DNA of 64,000 nt from assembly GCF_024171725.1 (NCBI RefSeq), contig NZ_JAMTCG010000002.1, forward strand, positions 1 to 64,000. The letters run 5' to 3'. A program made the translations under genes and the position numbers. Positions 7,672-16,409 of the stretch are shown here, piece by piece. Each line of letters starts with the position of its first letter. The first letter of the stretch is position 1. The notes below the pieces were generated by a model. That model was not told the DNA's origin, searched no databases, and worked only from the letters and a program-made list of their open reading frames with translations. This stretch comes from Williamsia serinedens. GTDB taxonomy: Bacteria > Actinomycetota > Actinomycetes > Mycobacteriales > Mycobacteriaceae.

Positions 7672-8703
7672 GTGTTCCGTCGTGTCTTCGATCGCGCCGC
7701 AGGGTCGCCGCGCCGCGGCCGCTCCGCGATCGCCCGGGTGGTCGTCGTGGGACTCGTCGCCGTGTCGACGCTGGGCACCTTCGCCGGGGTCGCCGCGGCA
7801 CGGCCCGCGCCCGACCCGGCACCGACCGCGACGCTGCTGACGCGGACCGCGCTGGGCCCGCAGCACGACATCATCACCGTCCGCGACCCGGACACCCGCC
7901 AGACCGTCCGCCTCGAGGTCCTTCATCCCCGCGGTACCGCGCCCCGCCCGACCCTCTATCTGCTGGACGGCATCGACGCCGGCGTCTACACCGGTTTCCA
8001 GCGCAGCGGCTGGACCGTCCAGACCGGCATCGAGCGGTTCATGGCCGACAAGGACGTGACGGTCGTCCTGCCGATCGGTGGCACCGCCAGCTACTACACC
8101 GACTGGCGACGCCCGGATCCCGTTCTCGGGGTGGACAAGTGGGAGACCTTCCTGACCCGTGACCTCCCGCCCCTGATCGAGAGGGAGTACGCGGGCAACG
8201 GCCGGTCGGCGATCGGTGGGCTGTCGATGGGCGCGACGTCGGCGATGGTGCTCGCGGCCAAGCACCCCGACCTCTACCGCGGCGTCATGGCCCTCAGCGG
8301 GTGCTTCGACTTCGGGCCGCCGGCGTATCGGCAGGCCGTCGCCGGCACCGTCGCCACGCGCGGCGGGAACTTCGAGAACATGTGGGGACCGCTCGACGGC
8401 GGCGACTGGGCGGCGAACGATCCGACGCGTCGTCTGGCCGCACTGAAGGACACCGACATCTTCATCGCCAGCGGCAACGGCCTGCCCGACCCGCGTCTCG
8501 GGCTGCGGGGACTGGCGTCCCCCGTCGGCGGTTTCCTCGAGGGCGTCGTCCTGTCCTGCACACGGTCGTTCCAGGAGAAGGCCACCCGTGCGGGGATCAA
8601 GGCCACCTACGAGTACCGGCCGGGTCTGCACTCCTGGGGCTACTGGGCCGAGGACCTGCCGCGGGCGTGGCCGACCATAGCCCGGTCGCTCGACATCTCC
8701 TGA
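7672..8703 (+). CDS. secreted esterase, antigen 85/mycolyltransferase-like
   Basis: Exported alpha/beta-hydrolase of the esterase family that includes the antigen 85 mycolyltransferases. A signal peptide covers about residues 1-42 (VVVVGLVAVSTLGTFAGVAAA). The nucleophile elbow is GGLSMGATSAM with Ser185; His320 in GLHSWGYW is the probable catalytic His. LYLLDGID and VLPIGGTASYYTDW match conserved strand motifs of the family. In a mycolic-acid organism it could transfer mycolates to trehalose or arabinogalactan, but plain esterase activity is equally compatible. GTG 7672 is chosen because a G-rich Shine-Dalgarno (7657-7666) precedes it and the signal peptide then begins properly. Confidence 0.78.
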   Translation: MFRRVFDRAAGSPRRGRSAIARVVVVGLVAVSTLGTFAGVAAARPAPDPAPTATLLTRTALGPQHDIITVRDPDTRQTVRLEVLHPRGTAPRPTLYLLDGIDAGVYTGFQRSGWTVQTGIERFMADKDVTVVLPIGGTASYYTDWRRPDPVLGVDKWETFLTRDLPPLIEREYAGNGRSAIGGLSMGATSAMVLAAKHPDLYRGVMALSGCFDFGPPAYRQAVAGTVATRGGNFENMWGPLDGGDWAANDPTRRLAALKDTDIFIASGNGLPDPRLGLRGLASPVGGFLEGVVLSCTRSFQEKATRAGIKATYEYRPGLHSWGYWAEDLPRAWPTIARSLDIS

Positions 8704-8707
8704 GCGG

Positions 8708-9037
8708 TCACCGCGGGGCGTACATGATGACGCCGACGCCGATCAGACAGATCAGCGCGCCGATCACGTCGAACCGGTCGGGACGGAACCCGTCGACGAC
8801 CATGCCCCACATCAGCGAGCCGGCGACGAACACCCCGCCGTAGGCGGCGAGGATGCGACCGAACTGCGCGTCCGGCTGCAGCGTCGCGACCACGCCGTAG
8901 AGGCCGAGCGCCACCACGCCGGCCCCGATCCACAGCCACCCGCGGTGGTCGCGGATGCCCTGCCAGACCAGCCACGCGCCGCCGATCTCGAGGACTGCGG
9001 CGGCGACGAAGAGCGGGATCGACCGCGCGAGATCCAC
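8708..9037 (-). CDS. YnfA/UPF0060 family small membrane protein
   Basis: A 109-aa protein with four hydrophobic helices and the family motifs [21 protein letters not shown] and [19 protein letters not shown]. The family is related to small multidrug resistance proteins; the function is not established. It starts 7 nt after the stop of the DUF308 gene, so the two probably share a transcript. Confidence 0.85.
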   Translation of the reverse strand: MDLARSIPLFVAAAVLEIGGAWLVWQGIRDHRGWLWIGAGVVALGLYGVVATLQPDAQFGRILAAYGGVFVAGSLMWGMVVDGFRPDRFDVIGALICLIGVGVIMYAPR

Positions 9038-9044
9038 CGGTGGG

Positions 9045-9602
9045 TCAGACGCGACGCGGGATGGTGATCAGGTTGATCACGCTCACGACGATGAGCAGGA
9101 TCGCGCCGACCACGAGGAAGGTGCTGATCGCGAGACCGGGGAGCGCGATCACGACGACACCCGCGAGGATCGAGACGACAGCCGACGCGATCATCAGCCA
9201 GTGCGGGACGCCGTGGGTGTCGACACGACGGGAGACCAGGTCGTGCACGCCCTGCACGATCCAGCTGACGCCGATCACGATCGCCAGCAGCACCAGGGAC
9301 TCCGCGGGATCGGCCAGACACAGCACACCCGCGACGAGGATGACGAGCCCGAGGACCCCGAACACCGCACGCACCCCCGCCGACAGACCGGGCGCGAGAA
9401 ACGCCACCGAGAGCCGGTACGCGCCCGTCACGACGAGCGAGATGCCGAACAGGACGGCCACGACGAGCAGGGTCGGGCCCGGCCAGACGAGCGCGATGAG
9501 CCCGACGACGACACCGAGGACGGCGGTGGCGACGAGCAGGCCGCGCAGTCGCGCACGGGCGGCGGCGAGGCGCTCGGAACGATCGGAACCGGTGGTGGTC
9601 AT
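9045..9602 (-). CDS. HdeD/DUF308 family membrane protein
   Basis: A 185-aa protein with six predicted helices in three pairs, including [20 protein letters not shown] and the repeat-like [20 protein letters not shown] and [20 protein letters not shown]. The repeated (D/W)P-containing hairpin is typical of DUF308 (HdeD) proteins, linked to acid stress in enterobacteria but unassigned in actinobacteria. TAGCCT lies 7 nt upstream of the ATG, suggesting a leaderless transcript that begins at the stop codon of the gene before it. Confidence 0.78.
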   Translation of the reverse strand: MTTTGSDRSERLAAARARLRGLLVATAVLGVVVGLIALVWPGPTLLVVAVLFGISLVVTGAYRLSVAFLAPGLSAGVRAVFGVLGLVILVAGVLCLADPAESLVLLAIVIGVSWIVQGVHDLVSRRVDTHGVPHWLMIASAVVSILAGVVVIALPGLAISTFLVVGAILLIVVSVINLITIPRRV

Positions 9603-9609
9603 GCCGGTC

Positions 9610-9615
9610 AGGCTA
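9610..9615 (-). promoter_or_regulatory. -10 TAGCCT, leaderless promoter of the DUF308 gene
   Basis: TANNNT hexamer on the minus strand 7 nt before ATG 9602. It overlaps the TAG stop of the upstream SRPBCC gene. Confidence 0.5.
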
Positions 9616-10149
9616 GGCCGACCCGCACTCCCGGGCCAGCAGGTCGAGGTTCGCGGTCATCGCCGCGCGCCACGCGTCGAGCCGCCTCGCGATGATCCGA
9701 CCCTCCAGGTCGGGGTGGCCGGCGATCGCCGCGCTGATGCCCGACGGCCCGGGGCCCATCCGCGCGAACTGGCGGACGACGCAGCCGCTGCGGGCCGGAT
9801 CGACCTCGAACCCCCACCAGGACATCGGATCAGCGCTCGGAGCCGGGCTCGTCGGCGACGGGTCCGGTTCGTCCCACATGCCGAAGACCGCCCACACCCA
9901 GCGCCGTCCGGGCTCGAGGTCGACGACCTCGCAGCTCGTCGTCCACTCGCCGAGATCGTCGCTGCTGTTGTGGCCGCGGAACCGGGCGCCCGGCACGACG
10001 GCGTCGTGTCCGACGTCCCAGGACGCCGACTGCAGCTCGCCCGCCGCCCGCGTCGGCAGCGTGATGTCGGTGACGAGGTCCCACGCACGGTCGGCCTCGA
10101 GGGCCAGTCGGGCGCTGACCTCGACGGTCGGCTGGTCGCGGAGACGCAC
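9613..10149 (-). CDS. SRPBCC (polyketide cyclase/START-like) family protein
   Basis: A 178-aa cytosolic protein with the START-like hydrophobic-pocket fold. It begins with VEVSARLALEADRAWDLVTDITLPTRAAGELQSASW, the usual opening of actinobacterial SRPBCC proteins, and ends with the long C-terminal helix (EGRIIARRLDAWRAAMTANLDLL). The ligand is unknown. Its GTG start overlaps the TAG stop of the aldo/keto reductase gene by one base (TAGTG), so translation is coupled and the two probably form an operon. Confidence 0.72.
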   Translation of the reverse strand: MRLRDQPTVEVSARLALEADRAWDLVTDITLPTRAAGELQSASWDVGHDAVVPGARFRGHNSSDDLGEWTTSCEVVDLEPGRRWVWAVFGMWDEPDPSPTSPAPSADPMSWWGFEVDPARSGCVVRQFARMGPGPSGISAAIAGHPDLEGRIIARRLDAWRAAMTANLDLLARECGSA

Positions 10150-11042
10150 TACTCGTCGTCGGCAGGGGCGCCGACGTTCATCTCGTCGGGGTGTGCGCCC
10201 ACGCGGCGGTTGTTCGACAGGCGCGCGATGTCGAGCATGTCGGTGTCGTCGAGCGAGAAGTCGAAGACGTCGATGTTCTGCGAGATCCGTTCCGGTGTCA
10301 CCGATTTCGGGATCACGACCAGCCCGCCCTGCAGGTGCCAGCGGATGATGACCTGCGCGATCGACTTGCCATGCTTCTCGGCGATGTCACCCAGCGTCGC
10401 GTCCTTCAGCAGGGTGTTGTCCTTCGACGCCTTGCCCCATCCGGAGTTCGGGGTGCCACCGAGCGGGCTCCACGACTCGACCGCGATCCCGCCGTCGTGG
10501 GCGAAGGCGCGCAGGTCGTTCTGCGGCAGGTTCGGGTGGCACTCGACCTGATCGACGGCCGGGACGATCTCGCCGTGCCCGATGATCACCTGGAGGTGGT
10601 GGGGCTCGAAGTTGCAGACGCCGATCGCCTTGGCCTTGCCGGACTCGGCGATCTCCTGCATCGCCTCCCATGTCCGCTTCATCCGGTCGCTGTCGAGCAG
10701 CGGCCAGTGGACGAGGTAGAGATCGACCTGGTCGAGGCCGAGCTTCGACAGGCTCGTGTCGCACGCGGCGAGCACGGCGTCGCGCCCACGCTGGTCGGCG
10801 TTCCACAGCTTGGTGGTGACGAAGATGTCGTCGCGGTCGACCGACGCCGCCGCGATGGCACGACCGACGGCCTCCTCGTTGCCGTAGGCGGCGGCCGTGT
10901 CGATGTGCGTGTAGCCGGCCTCGTCGAGTGCGTGGGTGACGGCGCGCTCGGTCTCGTCGTCGTCGGCCTGCCACACCCCCAGCCCGAGTTGGGGGATGGA
11001 CGTCCCCGAGTTGAGGTCGATCCGTGGCAGGTCGGATGTCAT
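10149..11042 (-). CDS. aldo/keto reductase (2,5-diketo-D-gluconate reductase-like)
   Basis: NADPH-dependent carbonyl reductase with an AKR barrel. The catalytic tetrad is visible: Asp in GYTHIDTAAAYGNEE, Tyr in AAAYGNE, Lys in FVTTKLWN and His in YLVHWPL. GVCNFEPHHLQ and the C-terminal IPKSVTPERISQN (cofactor 2'-phosphate binding) are also present. 297 aa is slightly longer than the 275-280 usual for DkgA-type enzymes because of a C-terminal extension. The natural substrate cannot be told. A TAGCCT -10 lies 6 nt before the ATG (leaderless). Confidence 0.88.
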   Translation of the reverse strand: MTSDLPRIDLNSGTSIPQLGLGVWQADDDETERAVTHALDEAGYTHIDTAAAYGNEEAVGRAIAAASVDRDDIFVTTKLWNADQRGRDAVLAACDTSLSKLGLDQVDLYLVHWPLLDSDRMKRTWEAMQEIAESGKAKAIGVCNFEPHHLQVIIGHGEIVPAVDQVECHPNLPQNDLRAFAHDGGIAVESWSPLGGTPNSGWGKASKDNTLLKDATLGDIAEKHGKSIAQVIIRWHLQGGLVVIPKSVTPERISQNIDVFDFSLDDTDMLDIARLSNNRRVGAHPDEMNVGAPADDE

Positions 11043-11048
11043 GGGACC

Positions 11049-11054
11049 AGGCTA
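11049..11054 (-). promoter_or_regulatory. -10 TAGCCT, leaderless promoter of the aldo/keto reductase
   Basis: TANNNT hexamer on the minus strand 6 nt before ATG 11042; no ribosome binding site is needed or visible. Confidence 0.5.
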
Positions 11055-11084
11055 ATCGGTCAGGGACGGGGGTACGTTGGGGAA

Positions 11085-11288
11085 ATGGCAATCTCGAAGG
11101 GCGACACCGTCAGTTGGAACACCTCGCAGGGGAAGACCGAGGGCACGGCGAAGGAGAAGCGCACGAAGGAGTTCGAGTTCGAGGGCCAGAAGTTCAAGGC
11201 CTCCGACGACGAGCCCTACTGGATCGTCGAGTCGGACAAGACCGGGTCGAAGGCGGCCCACAAGGAATCCACGCTCGAGAAGAAGTGA
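11085..11288 (+). CDS. DUF2945 (hypervirulence-associated TUDOR domain) small protein
   Basis: A 67-aa basic, beta-rich protein: GDTVSWNTSQGKTEG opening, then a Lys/Glu-rich middle and YWIVESDKTGSKAAHKESTL. This matches the DUF2945/TUDOR-like family whose role is unknown. ATG 11085 has TACGTT ending 6 nt upstream and also GGGGA directly before it, so it may be leaderless. Its stop overlaps a possible GTG start of the PPOX gene, so the two may be coupled. Confidence 0.8.
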   Translation: MAISKGDTVSWNTSQGKTEGTAKEKRTKEFEFEGQKFKASDDEPYWIVESDKTGSKAAHKESTLEKK

Positions 11289-11299
11289 CGCCGGCGGCC

Positions 11300-11716
11300 A
11301 TGCCTGATCCGGAAAGGTCCCGTCGCGCGCTCGGTGATATCGCGACCGCCAAGTACGTCGAGCTGACGACCTACACGAGAGACGGTCGGCCCAAGCCGGT
11401 CCCGATCTGGGCGGCCTTCGTCGACTCCGGCCCGGAGGCCGGCGAGCTGGTCATGTGGACCCAGGCGTCGTCGTGGAAGGTCAAGCGCATCCGCAACACC
11501 TCCCGCGTCTCGCTCGCCACGTGCGATCGCGTCGGCAAGAACGTCGGTGAGCACGTCGAGGGCACGGCACGCGTGCTCGACGACGCGGGCACGGCACGTG
11601 TGCGCCAGGCGATCAACGCCAAGTACGGCCTCGTGGGCCGCTTCGCGACGACGGCCAGCTCGCTGTTCAAGGGCAAGTCCTCCACCATCGGCATCGCCGC
11701 CGCGCCGAACATCTGA
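11300..11716 (+). CDS. PPOX-class F420-dependent oxidoreductase-like protein
   Basis: Split beta-barrel flavin/deazaflavin-binding protein of 138 aa. It carries AKYVELTTYTRDGRPKPVPIW, WKVKRIRNTSRVSLATCDRVG and a C-terminal KYG segment, matching the PPOX/F420 subfamily of actinobacteria. Most members are uncharacterised; F420 or heme/flavin cofactors are possible. The start is uncertain: ATG 11300, or GTG 11285 five codons earlier, which overlaps the preceding stop by 4 nt. Confidence 0.8.
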   Translation: MPDPERSRRALGDIATAKYVELTTYTRDGRPKPVPIWAAFVDSGPEAGELVMWTQASSWKVKRIRNTSRVSLATCDRVGKNVGEHVEGTARVLDDAGTARVRQAINAKYGLVGRFATTASSLFKGKSSTIGIAAAPNI

Positions 11717-11733
11717 CACCCCGCGTCGTGCGC

Positions 11734-11784
11734 GCGTTCCCGCGCCGTGCCCGACGCGGATCTACCAGAACGGCGCGGAAACGC
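11734..11784. terminator. hairpin terminator between convergent genes
   Basis: A 15-nt arm (11734-11748) pairs with 11770-11784 with one mismatch. It lies between the convergent PPOX and YibE/F genes. Confidence 0.5.
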
Positions 11785-11795
11785 CTCACCCGGCG

Positions 11796-13211
11796 TCAAT
11801 CGGCGCGGGAATGGCGGCCGCCGGGACGCGCACCGGGGCTTCGGCCGGGAGCGGAGCGGGCGGGGGCGCGGTGGTTGTCGGGCACCTCGTGCTTGTGGAC
11901 GAGGGCGACCGCGATCGCCGTCGTGAGCGGGACCGAGAGCGCGATCGCGATCCCTCCGACGAACGACCGGGCCAGCTCGACGGCGACGGTGTCCGTCGTC
12001 GCGAGCGACGAGAACGACTGTCCCGCAACGGAGAACAGCAACAGCAGCGGGAGCGCGCTGCCGGCGTAGGCGAACACCAGGGTGTAGACGGTGCTGGCGA
12101 TGTGGTCCCGACCGACGCGCATCGCCGCGGCGAACGTGGCGCGCCTGCTCCGACCGCCCGCGGCGAGTTCGAAGACGGCCGACGCCTGCGTGATCGTCAC
12201 GTCGTTGAGGACGCCGAGAGCGCCGATGATGAAGCCCGCCAACAGGATCCCGTTGGTGGAGATGCCGTTCTGGTAGACCTGCAGGTTCGTCGTCTGCTCC
12301 GCTGAGAGCCCGGTGATGTTCATCGTGAGGACCGACAGATAGGACAGCACCGCCGCCACCGCCAGCGACGACAGCGTGCCCAACAGAGCGGCGCTGGTGC
12401 GCAGGCTGACCCCGTGGGCGAGGTAGATGACGATCAGGAGGATCGCCGCCGACGACACGATCGCCACGGCGACCGGCGACTTCCCGTCGAGGATCGCGGG
12501 CAGCGTGAACCCGAGCAGCACCCCGAAGGCGATCACCAAGCCGAGGACCGACCGCAGTCCCCGCCACGCCGCGACGAGGGCGATCGCCAGGACGAACACG
12601 ATCGCCCAGATGATCGTCGACGTGCCGCGGCTGTAGTCGTAGAAGGAGTAGGCAGACGTCCCCTGGCCGCTCGGTGACAGCACCAACCGGATGTGGTCGC
12701 CGACCTTCAGGTCGGGCTGCCCGGGCTGTGGTTTGTCGAGCTGGTCCGCGGGCGGCCGGGACCGCGTCACCCCGGGCTGCTCGCCGGACTGCGCGCGGTT
12801 GGTCGGCACCTCGATGAGCGTGTTCGCGTCGGCGTCCTTGCCGGAGGTGATCCTCACCGTGCTCTCGATGCACGGCCCGTCGGCCTCCGCCGTGACGGGG
12901 GCGTCGCCGCCGAACACCGTCCCGGCCGCGCGGTTGAGGCACTCCGAGCGCGCCTGGGCGATGACCGTGCCGGTCTGGGTGACCAACTTGCCGTCGGGTG
13001 CGGCCGTCTGGAACTGCAGCGGGACCGAGTGCGGGCGCTCCCCCGGCCACAGGACCACCGCCCCGACCGCCACCGCGATCGCGCACACGACCAGCACGCC
13101 GACGACGATCCGGGCGGCCATCGGTCGCAGGTGCACGGCGATCGCCGACGGGCTGTGGCTGTGCCCGCGCTCCGGGCCCGAGGGGTGCACGCCGCAACTG
13201 TAGGGGGTCAC
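11796..13211 (-). CDS. YibE/F family polytopic membrane protein
   Basis: A 471-aa membrane protein: short hydrophilic N-terminus, TM1 (IVVGVLVVCAIAVAVGAVVLW), an extracytoplasmic domain of about 160 residues with two Cys (SECLNRAAG, DGPCIES), then about seven TM helices with the YibE/F motif NGISTNGILLAGFIIGALG followed by LNDVTITQ. The family is widespread in Gram-positives; transport has been suggested but not shown. An upstream in-frame extension rich in Arg is unlikely to be translated; GTG 13211 is my choice although no good ribosome binding site is visible. Confidence 0.75.
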   Translation of the reverse strand: MTPYSCGVHPSGPERGHSHSPSAIAVHLRPMAARIVVGVLVVCAIAVAVGAVVLWPGERPHSVPLQFQTAAPDGKLVTQTGTVIAQARSECLNRAAGTVFGGDAPVTAEADGPCIESTVRITSGKDADANTLIEVPTNRAQSGEQPGVTRSRPPADQLDKPQPGQPDLKVGDHIRLVLSPSGQGTSAYSFYDYSRGTSTIIWAIVFVLAIALVAAWRGLRSVLGLVIAFGVLLGFTLPAILDGKSPVAVAIVSSAAILLIVIYLAHGVSLRTSAALLGTLSSLAVAAVLSYLSVLTMNITGLSAEQTTNLQVYQNGISTNGILLAGFIIGALGVLNDVTITQASAVFELAAGGRSRRATFAAAMRVGRDHIASTVYTLVFAYAGSALPLLLLFSVAGQSFSSLATTDTVAVELARSFVGGIAIALSVPLTTAIAVALVHKHEVPDNHRAPARSAPGRSPGARPGGRHSRAD

Positions 13212-13285
13212 CCCGCGCGGGGGCCCGACGCGACGTCCGGCCCGCACCGGAGAACACGGCGATTCCGCAGGTGGGACGGGCCTGC

Positions 13286-13831
13286 ATGCGCGATCATGAG
13301 GCGATGATCGACGAGCTGCAGCACGAGGCCGACGCCTTGTTGGCCGCCGGCGACTACGCGCACGCACTGCCCGAGTTCTGCGTCCTGCGCGAGATCCGTG
13401 CCCGCCAGGACGGCCCGTACTCGCGCAAGTACCTCGCGAACCTCGACGACGCGGTGCGCTGCATGTGCCACCTGCAGCGGTGGTCGGACACGGAACCCCT
13501 CGCGAAGGAGCTCTACGGCAAGTACGTGCGCACCGACGGCCCCGGCGGACCGAAGACCGTCGACGCGGCGAAGCGGTACGCGTGGGCGCTGGTGCAGCTC
13601 GACAAGACCGACCCGGCGATCACCGTCTACCTCGCCGTCGCCGACGCCCTGTGGGGCCGCGGCGACGAGGACCAGGCTCTGGCGATGCTCGGGGCCGCCG
13701 TCGCCCGTCGTCAGGACCTCTGCCTCGACACCCTCCGCAACGCCGTCGACCTCACCCGGGCGGCGCAGCGCGTGCACCTGCCCGTCCCGGTCGGCTGCCT
13801 GACCATCGACGGGTATCGGGCGCCCGCCTGA
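13286..13831 (+). CDS. TPR-like helical protein of unknown function
   Basis: A 181-aa, all-helical soluble protein. Segments such as ADALLAAGDYAHALPEFCVLREI, DAVRCMCHLQRWSDTEPLAKELYGK and DEDQALAMLGAAVARRQD have tetratricopeptide-like spacing, suggesting a protein-binding scaffold. No catalytic motif is seen. It is divergent from YibE/F and convergent with the GNAT gene. I do not recognise a specific family. ATG 13304 is an alternative start six codons later. Confidence 0.6.
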   Translation: MRDHEAMIDELQHEADALLAAGDYAHALPEFCVLREIRARQDGPYSRKYLANLDDAVRCMCHLQRWSDTEPLAKELYGKYVRTDGPGGPKTVDAAKRYAWALVQLDKTDPAITVYLAVADALWGRGDEDQALAMLGAAVARRQDLCLDTLRNAVDLTRAAQRVHLPVPVGCLTIDGYRAPA

Positions 13832-13837
13832 CCGGTC

Positions 13838-14275
13838 TCAGCGACCCGGCCCGGGATCCCCACGACGGATCGCCGTCTGCACCATCCCCGCCGAGTAGGT
13901 GGTCTCGAAACCGAGCGACTCGTAGAGCCGCCGGCCCGGCGGGTCGGCCATGAGGGTGATGTAGGGGTTCGGCGGTGCGGCGTCGACGATGACGGCGAGC
14001 AGGCGTTCGACGACGGCGCGACCCAGCCCGCGCTGCTGATGGGCGGGGTCGGTCGCGATGTCGGTGATGTGGAAGTACCAGCCGCCGTCGCCCAGGATCC
14101 GGCCCATCGCGACGACGGCGCCGTCCTCGGCGACGACGTGGCAGCCGCCCCACGCGTTCGCGACCGCCGGCGCTCCCTGTTCCTCGCTGACGGGGGTCAG
14201 GCCCGACACCTCGCGGAGGCGGCGGTAGTCGCCGAGGGGTGGGACGCGGTCGACGAGCCGGTAGCGGGAGTCCAT
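13838..14275 (-). CDS. GNAT family N-acetyltransferase
   Basis: A 145-aa acetyl-CoA-dependent acyltransferase. Motif A is ITDIATDPAHQQRGLGRAVVERLL (Q/R-x-x-G-x-G/A loop) and motif B includes YITLMADPPGRRLYESLGFE. The substrate is unknown. A TAGCCT -10 lies 6 nt before the ATG, so the mRNA is probably leaderless. Confidence 0.82.
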   Translation of the reverse strand: MDSRYRLVDRVPPLGDYRRLREVSGLTPVSEEQGAPAVANAWGGCHVVAEDGAVVAMGRILGDGGWYFHITDIATDPAHQQRGLGRAVVERLLAVIVDAAPPNPYITLMADPPGRRLYESLGFETTYSAGMVQTAIRRGDPGPGR

Positions 14276-14281
14276 GGCCGC

Positions 14282-14287
14282 AGGCTA
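14282..14287 (-). promoter_or_regulatory. -10 TAGCCT, leaderless promoter of the GNAT gene
   Basis: The same TAGCCT hexamer as upstream of the DUF308 and aldo/keto reductase genes, 6 nt before ATG 14275. Confidence 0.5.
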
Positions 14288-14334
14288 GCGACCCTCGCGG
14301 ACGTCCGCCCGACCCGTGGTGAGCACGATCACCC

Positions 14335-15621
14335 GTGTTGGATGGAGCCGTGCGTGCTGACCGAACCGACGCCCCCGACCGCCGCGCGTGGTGGGGTGTG
14401 GCCGCCGCGATGGCCGCCATCGCCTGGGGTGGCAACGAGTTCACGCCGCTGCTCGTGATGTACGAGTCGGTGCACGGACTGCCCGGCACCGTCGTCGACG
14501 CGCTCCTCTTCGCCTACGTGCTCGGCATCGTGCCGGCGCTGCTGATCGGTGGTCCGCTCTCCGACCGCTTCGGGCGCGTGCGCCTGATGCGACCCGCGCC
14601 GCTCGTCGCCGCGCTCGGGTCGGTGATCCTGGCCGTCGGCGCCGACCACGTGTGGCTGCTCGTCGTCGGCCGTGTGCTCAGCGGTGTCGGTCTGGGCCTG
14701 GCGATGGCGGTCGGCAGCAGCTGGGTGAAGGAGCTGTCGGGGGCGCCGTGGACCCCGGACGCGTCCCCGACCCTCGGCGCGCGACGTGCCGCGATGAGCC
14801 TGACCTTCGGACTCGGCGTCGGTGCCGCCGTCGCGGGGGTGCTCGCCCAGTGGGCGCCGCTGCAGGACTCCCTCGCCTACCTGGTGAACGTCGTGCTCTG
14901 TCTGGCCGCCGCGGTGTGGGTGTGGTCGGCGCCGGAGACGATCGAGCCGGGTCGAGCGCCGCGTCGAATCGTCGACGACCTGAGGATCCGCGCCGTCGCG
15001 CACCGACGGTTCCTCCGCGTGGTGGTCCCCGTGGCGCCCTGGGTCTTCGGCTCCGCGGCCGCCGCCTACGCGGTCCTGCCGACCCTGATGTCCGACCGCG
15101 TCGCCGACGTGCGGATCGCCTACGCCGCCGCGGTCACCCTCGTCACCCTGGCCTCCGGGTTCGCGGTGCAGTCGGTGGCACGTCGCATCGACGTGCCCGA
15201 CCGTGCGCGAGGCTCGGCGGTGGCCACGGTCCTGCTGATGGCCGGGATGGCCGTCGGGGGCGTCGCCGCCCACGTGCTCGACCCGTGGCTGACGCTGGTG
15301 GCGGGCGCCGTCCTCGGCGCCGGGTACGGCATGGCGTTGGTCGCGGGCCTCGCGGAGGTCGGTCGCATCGCCGAGCCGTCGGAGCTCGCCGGACTGACCG
15401 CGGTCTTCTACTCGCTGACGTACCTGGGCTTCGGTGCCCCGGTGGTGCTCTCGATCATCCACGGGGCGGTGCCCGCGATCACGTATCCCATCCTGTTCGC
15501 CGCCGGCGTCGTGCTGGCGGTCGTGAGCCTCGTCGCGGTGCTGTCCGACTACCGTGACCCGGATGCGGTCGTCGACGACGCCCGCGGCGAGACCACCCCG
15601 AGCAGCAGGATCCCCCGATGA
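14335..15621 (+). CDS. MFS transporter
   Basis: Twelve-helix major facilitator, about 428 aa, probably an exporter. The A-motif between helices 2 and 3 is GGPLSDRFGRVRLMR; helix 1 has AAIAWGGNEFTPLLVMYES and helix 4-5 GRVLSGVGLGLAMAVGSSW. The start is uncertain: GTG 14335, TTG 14338 or GTG 14350 (GGAG just upstream). The stop overlaps the thioesterase start (ATGA), so a three-gene coupled operon runs to 17251. Substrate unknown. Confidence 0.82.
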   Translation: MLDGAVRADRTDAPDRRAWWGVAAAMAAIAWGGNEFTPLLVMYESVHGLPGTVVDALLFAYVLGIVPALLIGGPLSDRFGRVRLMRPAPLVAALGSVILAVGADHVWLLVVGRVLSGVGLGLAMAVGSSWVKELSGAPWTPDASPTLGARRAAMSLTFGLGVGAAVAGVLAQWAPLQDSLAYLVNVVLCLAAAVWVWSAPETIEPGRAPRRIVDDLRIRAVAHRRFLRVVVPVAPWVFGSAAAAYAVLPTLMSDRVADVRIAYAAAVTLVTLASGFAVQSVARRIDVPDRARGSAVATVLLMAGMAVGGVAAHVLDPWLTLVAGAVLGAGYGMALVAGLAEVGRIAEPSELAGLTAVFYSLTYLGFGAPVVLSIIHGAVPAITYPILFAAGVVLAVVSLVAVLSDYRDPDAVVDDARGETTPSSRIPR

Positions 15622-16409
15622 CCGACGTCCACATGTTCACGCTCACCGACGACGGTTACGTCCCGGCGAAGTACGCGTTCGGGCGGTGGGGTCCGGACAT
15701 GCTGAACGGGCCGGCGATCTGCGCCGCCGCCGCCCATGCGCTCGAGAAGGACCACGGCCACGCCGATTTCGTCCCCGTGCGCACGACGATCGACCTGTTC
15801 AAGGCGGCCCGGGGCGTCCCGTTGGTGCCGACGACCCGTCTCGTCCGCAGTGGGCGCCGGATCCACGTCGCCGAGGTCGACCTGCACCAGGATGACGCCC
15901 TGGTGGCACGCGCGACGATGGTCGCGCTGCACCGCTCGAGCCCTCCGCCCGGCGACGAGTGGCATTCGACGCATCCCTTCGACCCGCCGGCCCCCGACGA
16001 GCACCGCCGGTGGTTCGGCAGCGACGAGCACGGATGGACGACGACGATGTCCGAGCACCAGAACGGCAGCCGGAAACGTCTGTGGTCCACGGTGATCCCC
16101 GTCGTCGCCGGCGAGGAGCCGAGCCCGTACGTCCGGGTCGTGATGGCCGCGGAGAGCACGAGTCTGGTGACGAACTGGGGCTCGGAGGGCATCGGGTACA
16201 TCAACTGCGATCTCACCGTGGCGATCTCGCGGCTGCCCGGGGGCGATCGCATCGGACTGCAGGCCGACACCCACATCACCGCCGACGGCCTGTCGGTCGG
16301 CACCGCCACCCTCTTCGACGCCGACGGTCCGATCGGGACCGGCATGGTCACCGCGGTCTCGAACGCGGCCGCGCAGATCGACTTCTCCCAGGGGGTCCCC
16401 CGCCGATGA
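15618..16409 (+). CDS. acyl-CoA thioesterase-like double-hotdog protein
   Basis: A 263-aa protein with two hotdog halves: residues 1-105 (WGPDMLNGPAICAAAAHALEKD, then RTTIDLFKAARG and an AEVDLHQDDALVARATMVAL strand) and 150-255 (TNWGSEGIGYINCDLTVAISRLPGGDRIGLQAD, then VGTATLFDADGPIGTG). This matches the TesB-like/4HBT_3 thioesterase superfamily of actinobacteria. It probably hydrolyses an acyl-CoA. Start and stop both overlap neighbouring genes by ATGA, so it sits in a tightly coupled operon with the MFS transporter and a hydrolase. Confidence 0.72.
   Translation: MTDVHMFTLTDDGYVPAKYAFGRWGPDMLNGPAICAAAAHALEKDHGHADFVPVRTTIDLFKAARGVPLVPTTRLVRSGRRIHVAEVDLHQDDALVARATMVALHRSSPPPGDEWHSTHPFDPPAPDEHRRWFGSDEHGWTTTMSEHQNGSRKRLWSTVIPVVAGEEPSPYVRVVMAAESTSLVTNWGSEGIGYINCDLTVAISRLPGGDRIGLQADTHITADGLSVGTATLFDADGPIGTGMVTAVSNAAAQIDFSQGVPRR

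Noticed and set aside
13212-13367. N-terminal extension of the YibE/F protein
   Set aside because: The added residues are almost all Arg/Pro/Ala and would overlap the divergent TPR-like gene's start.
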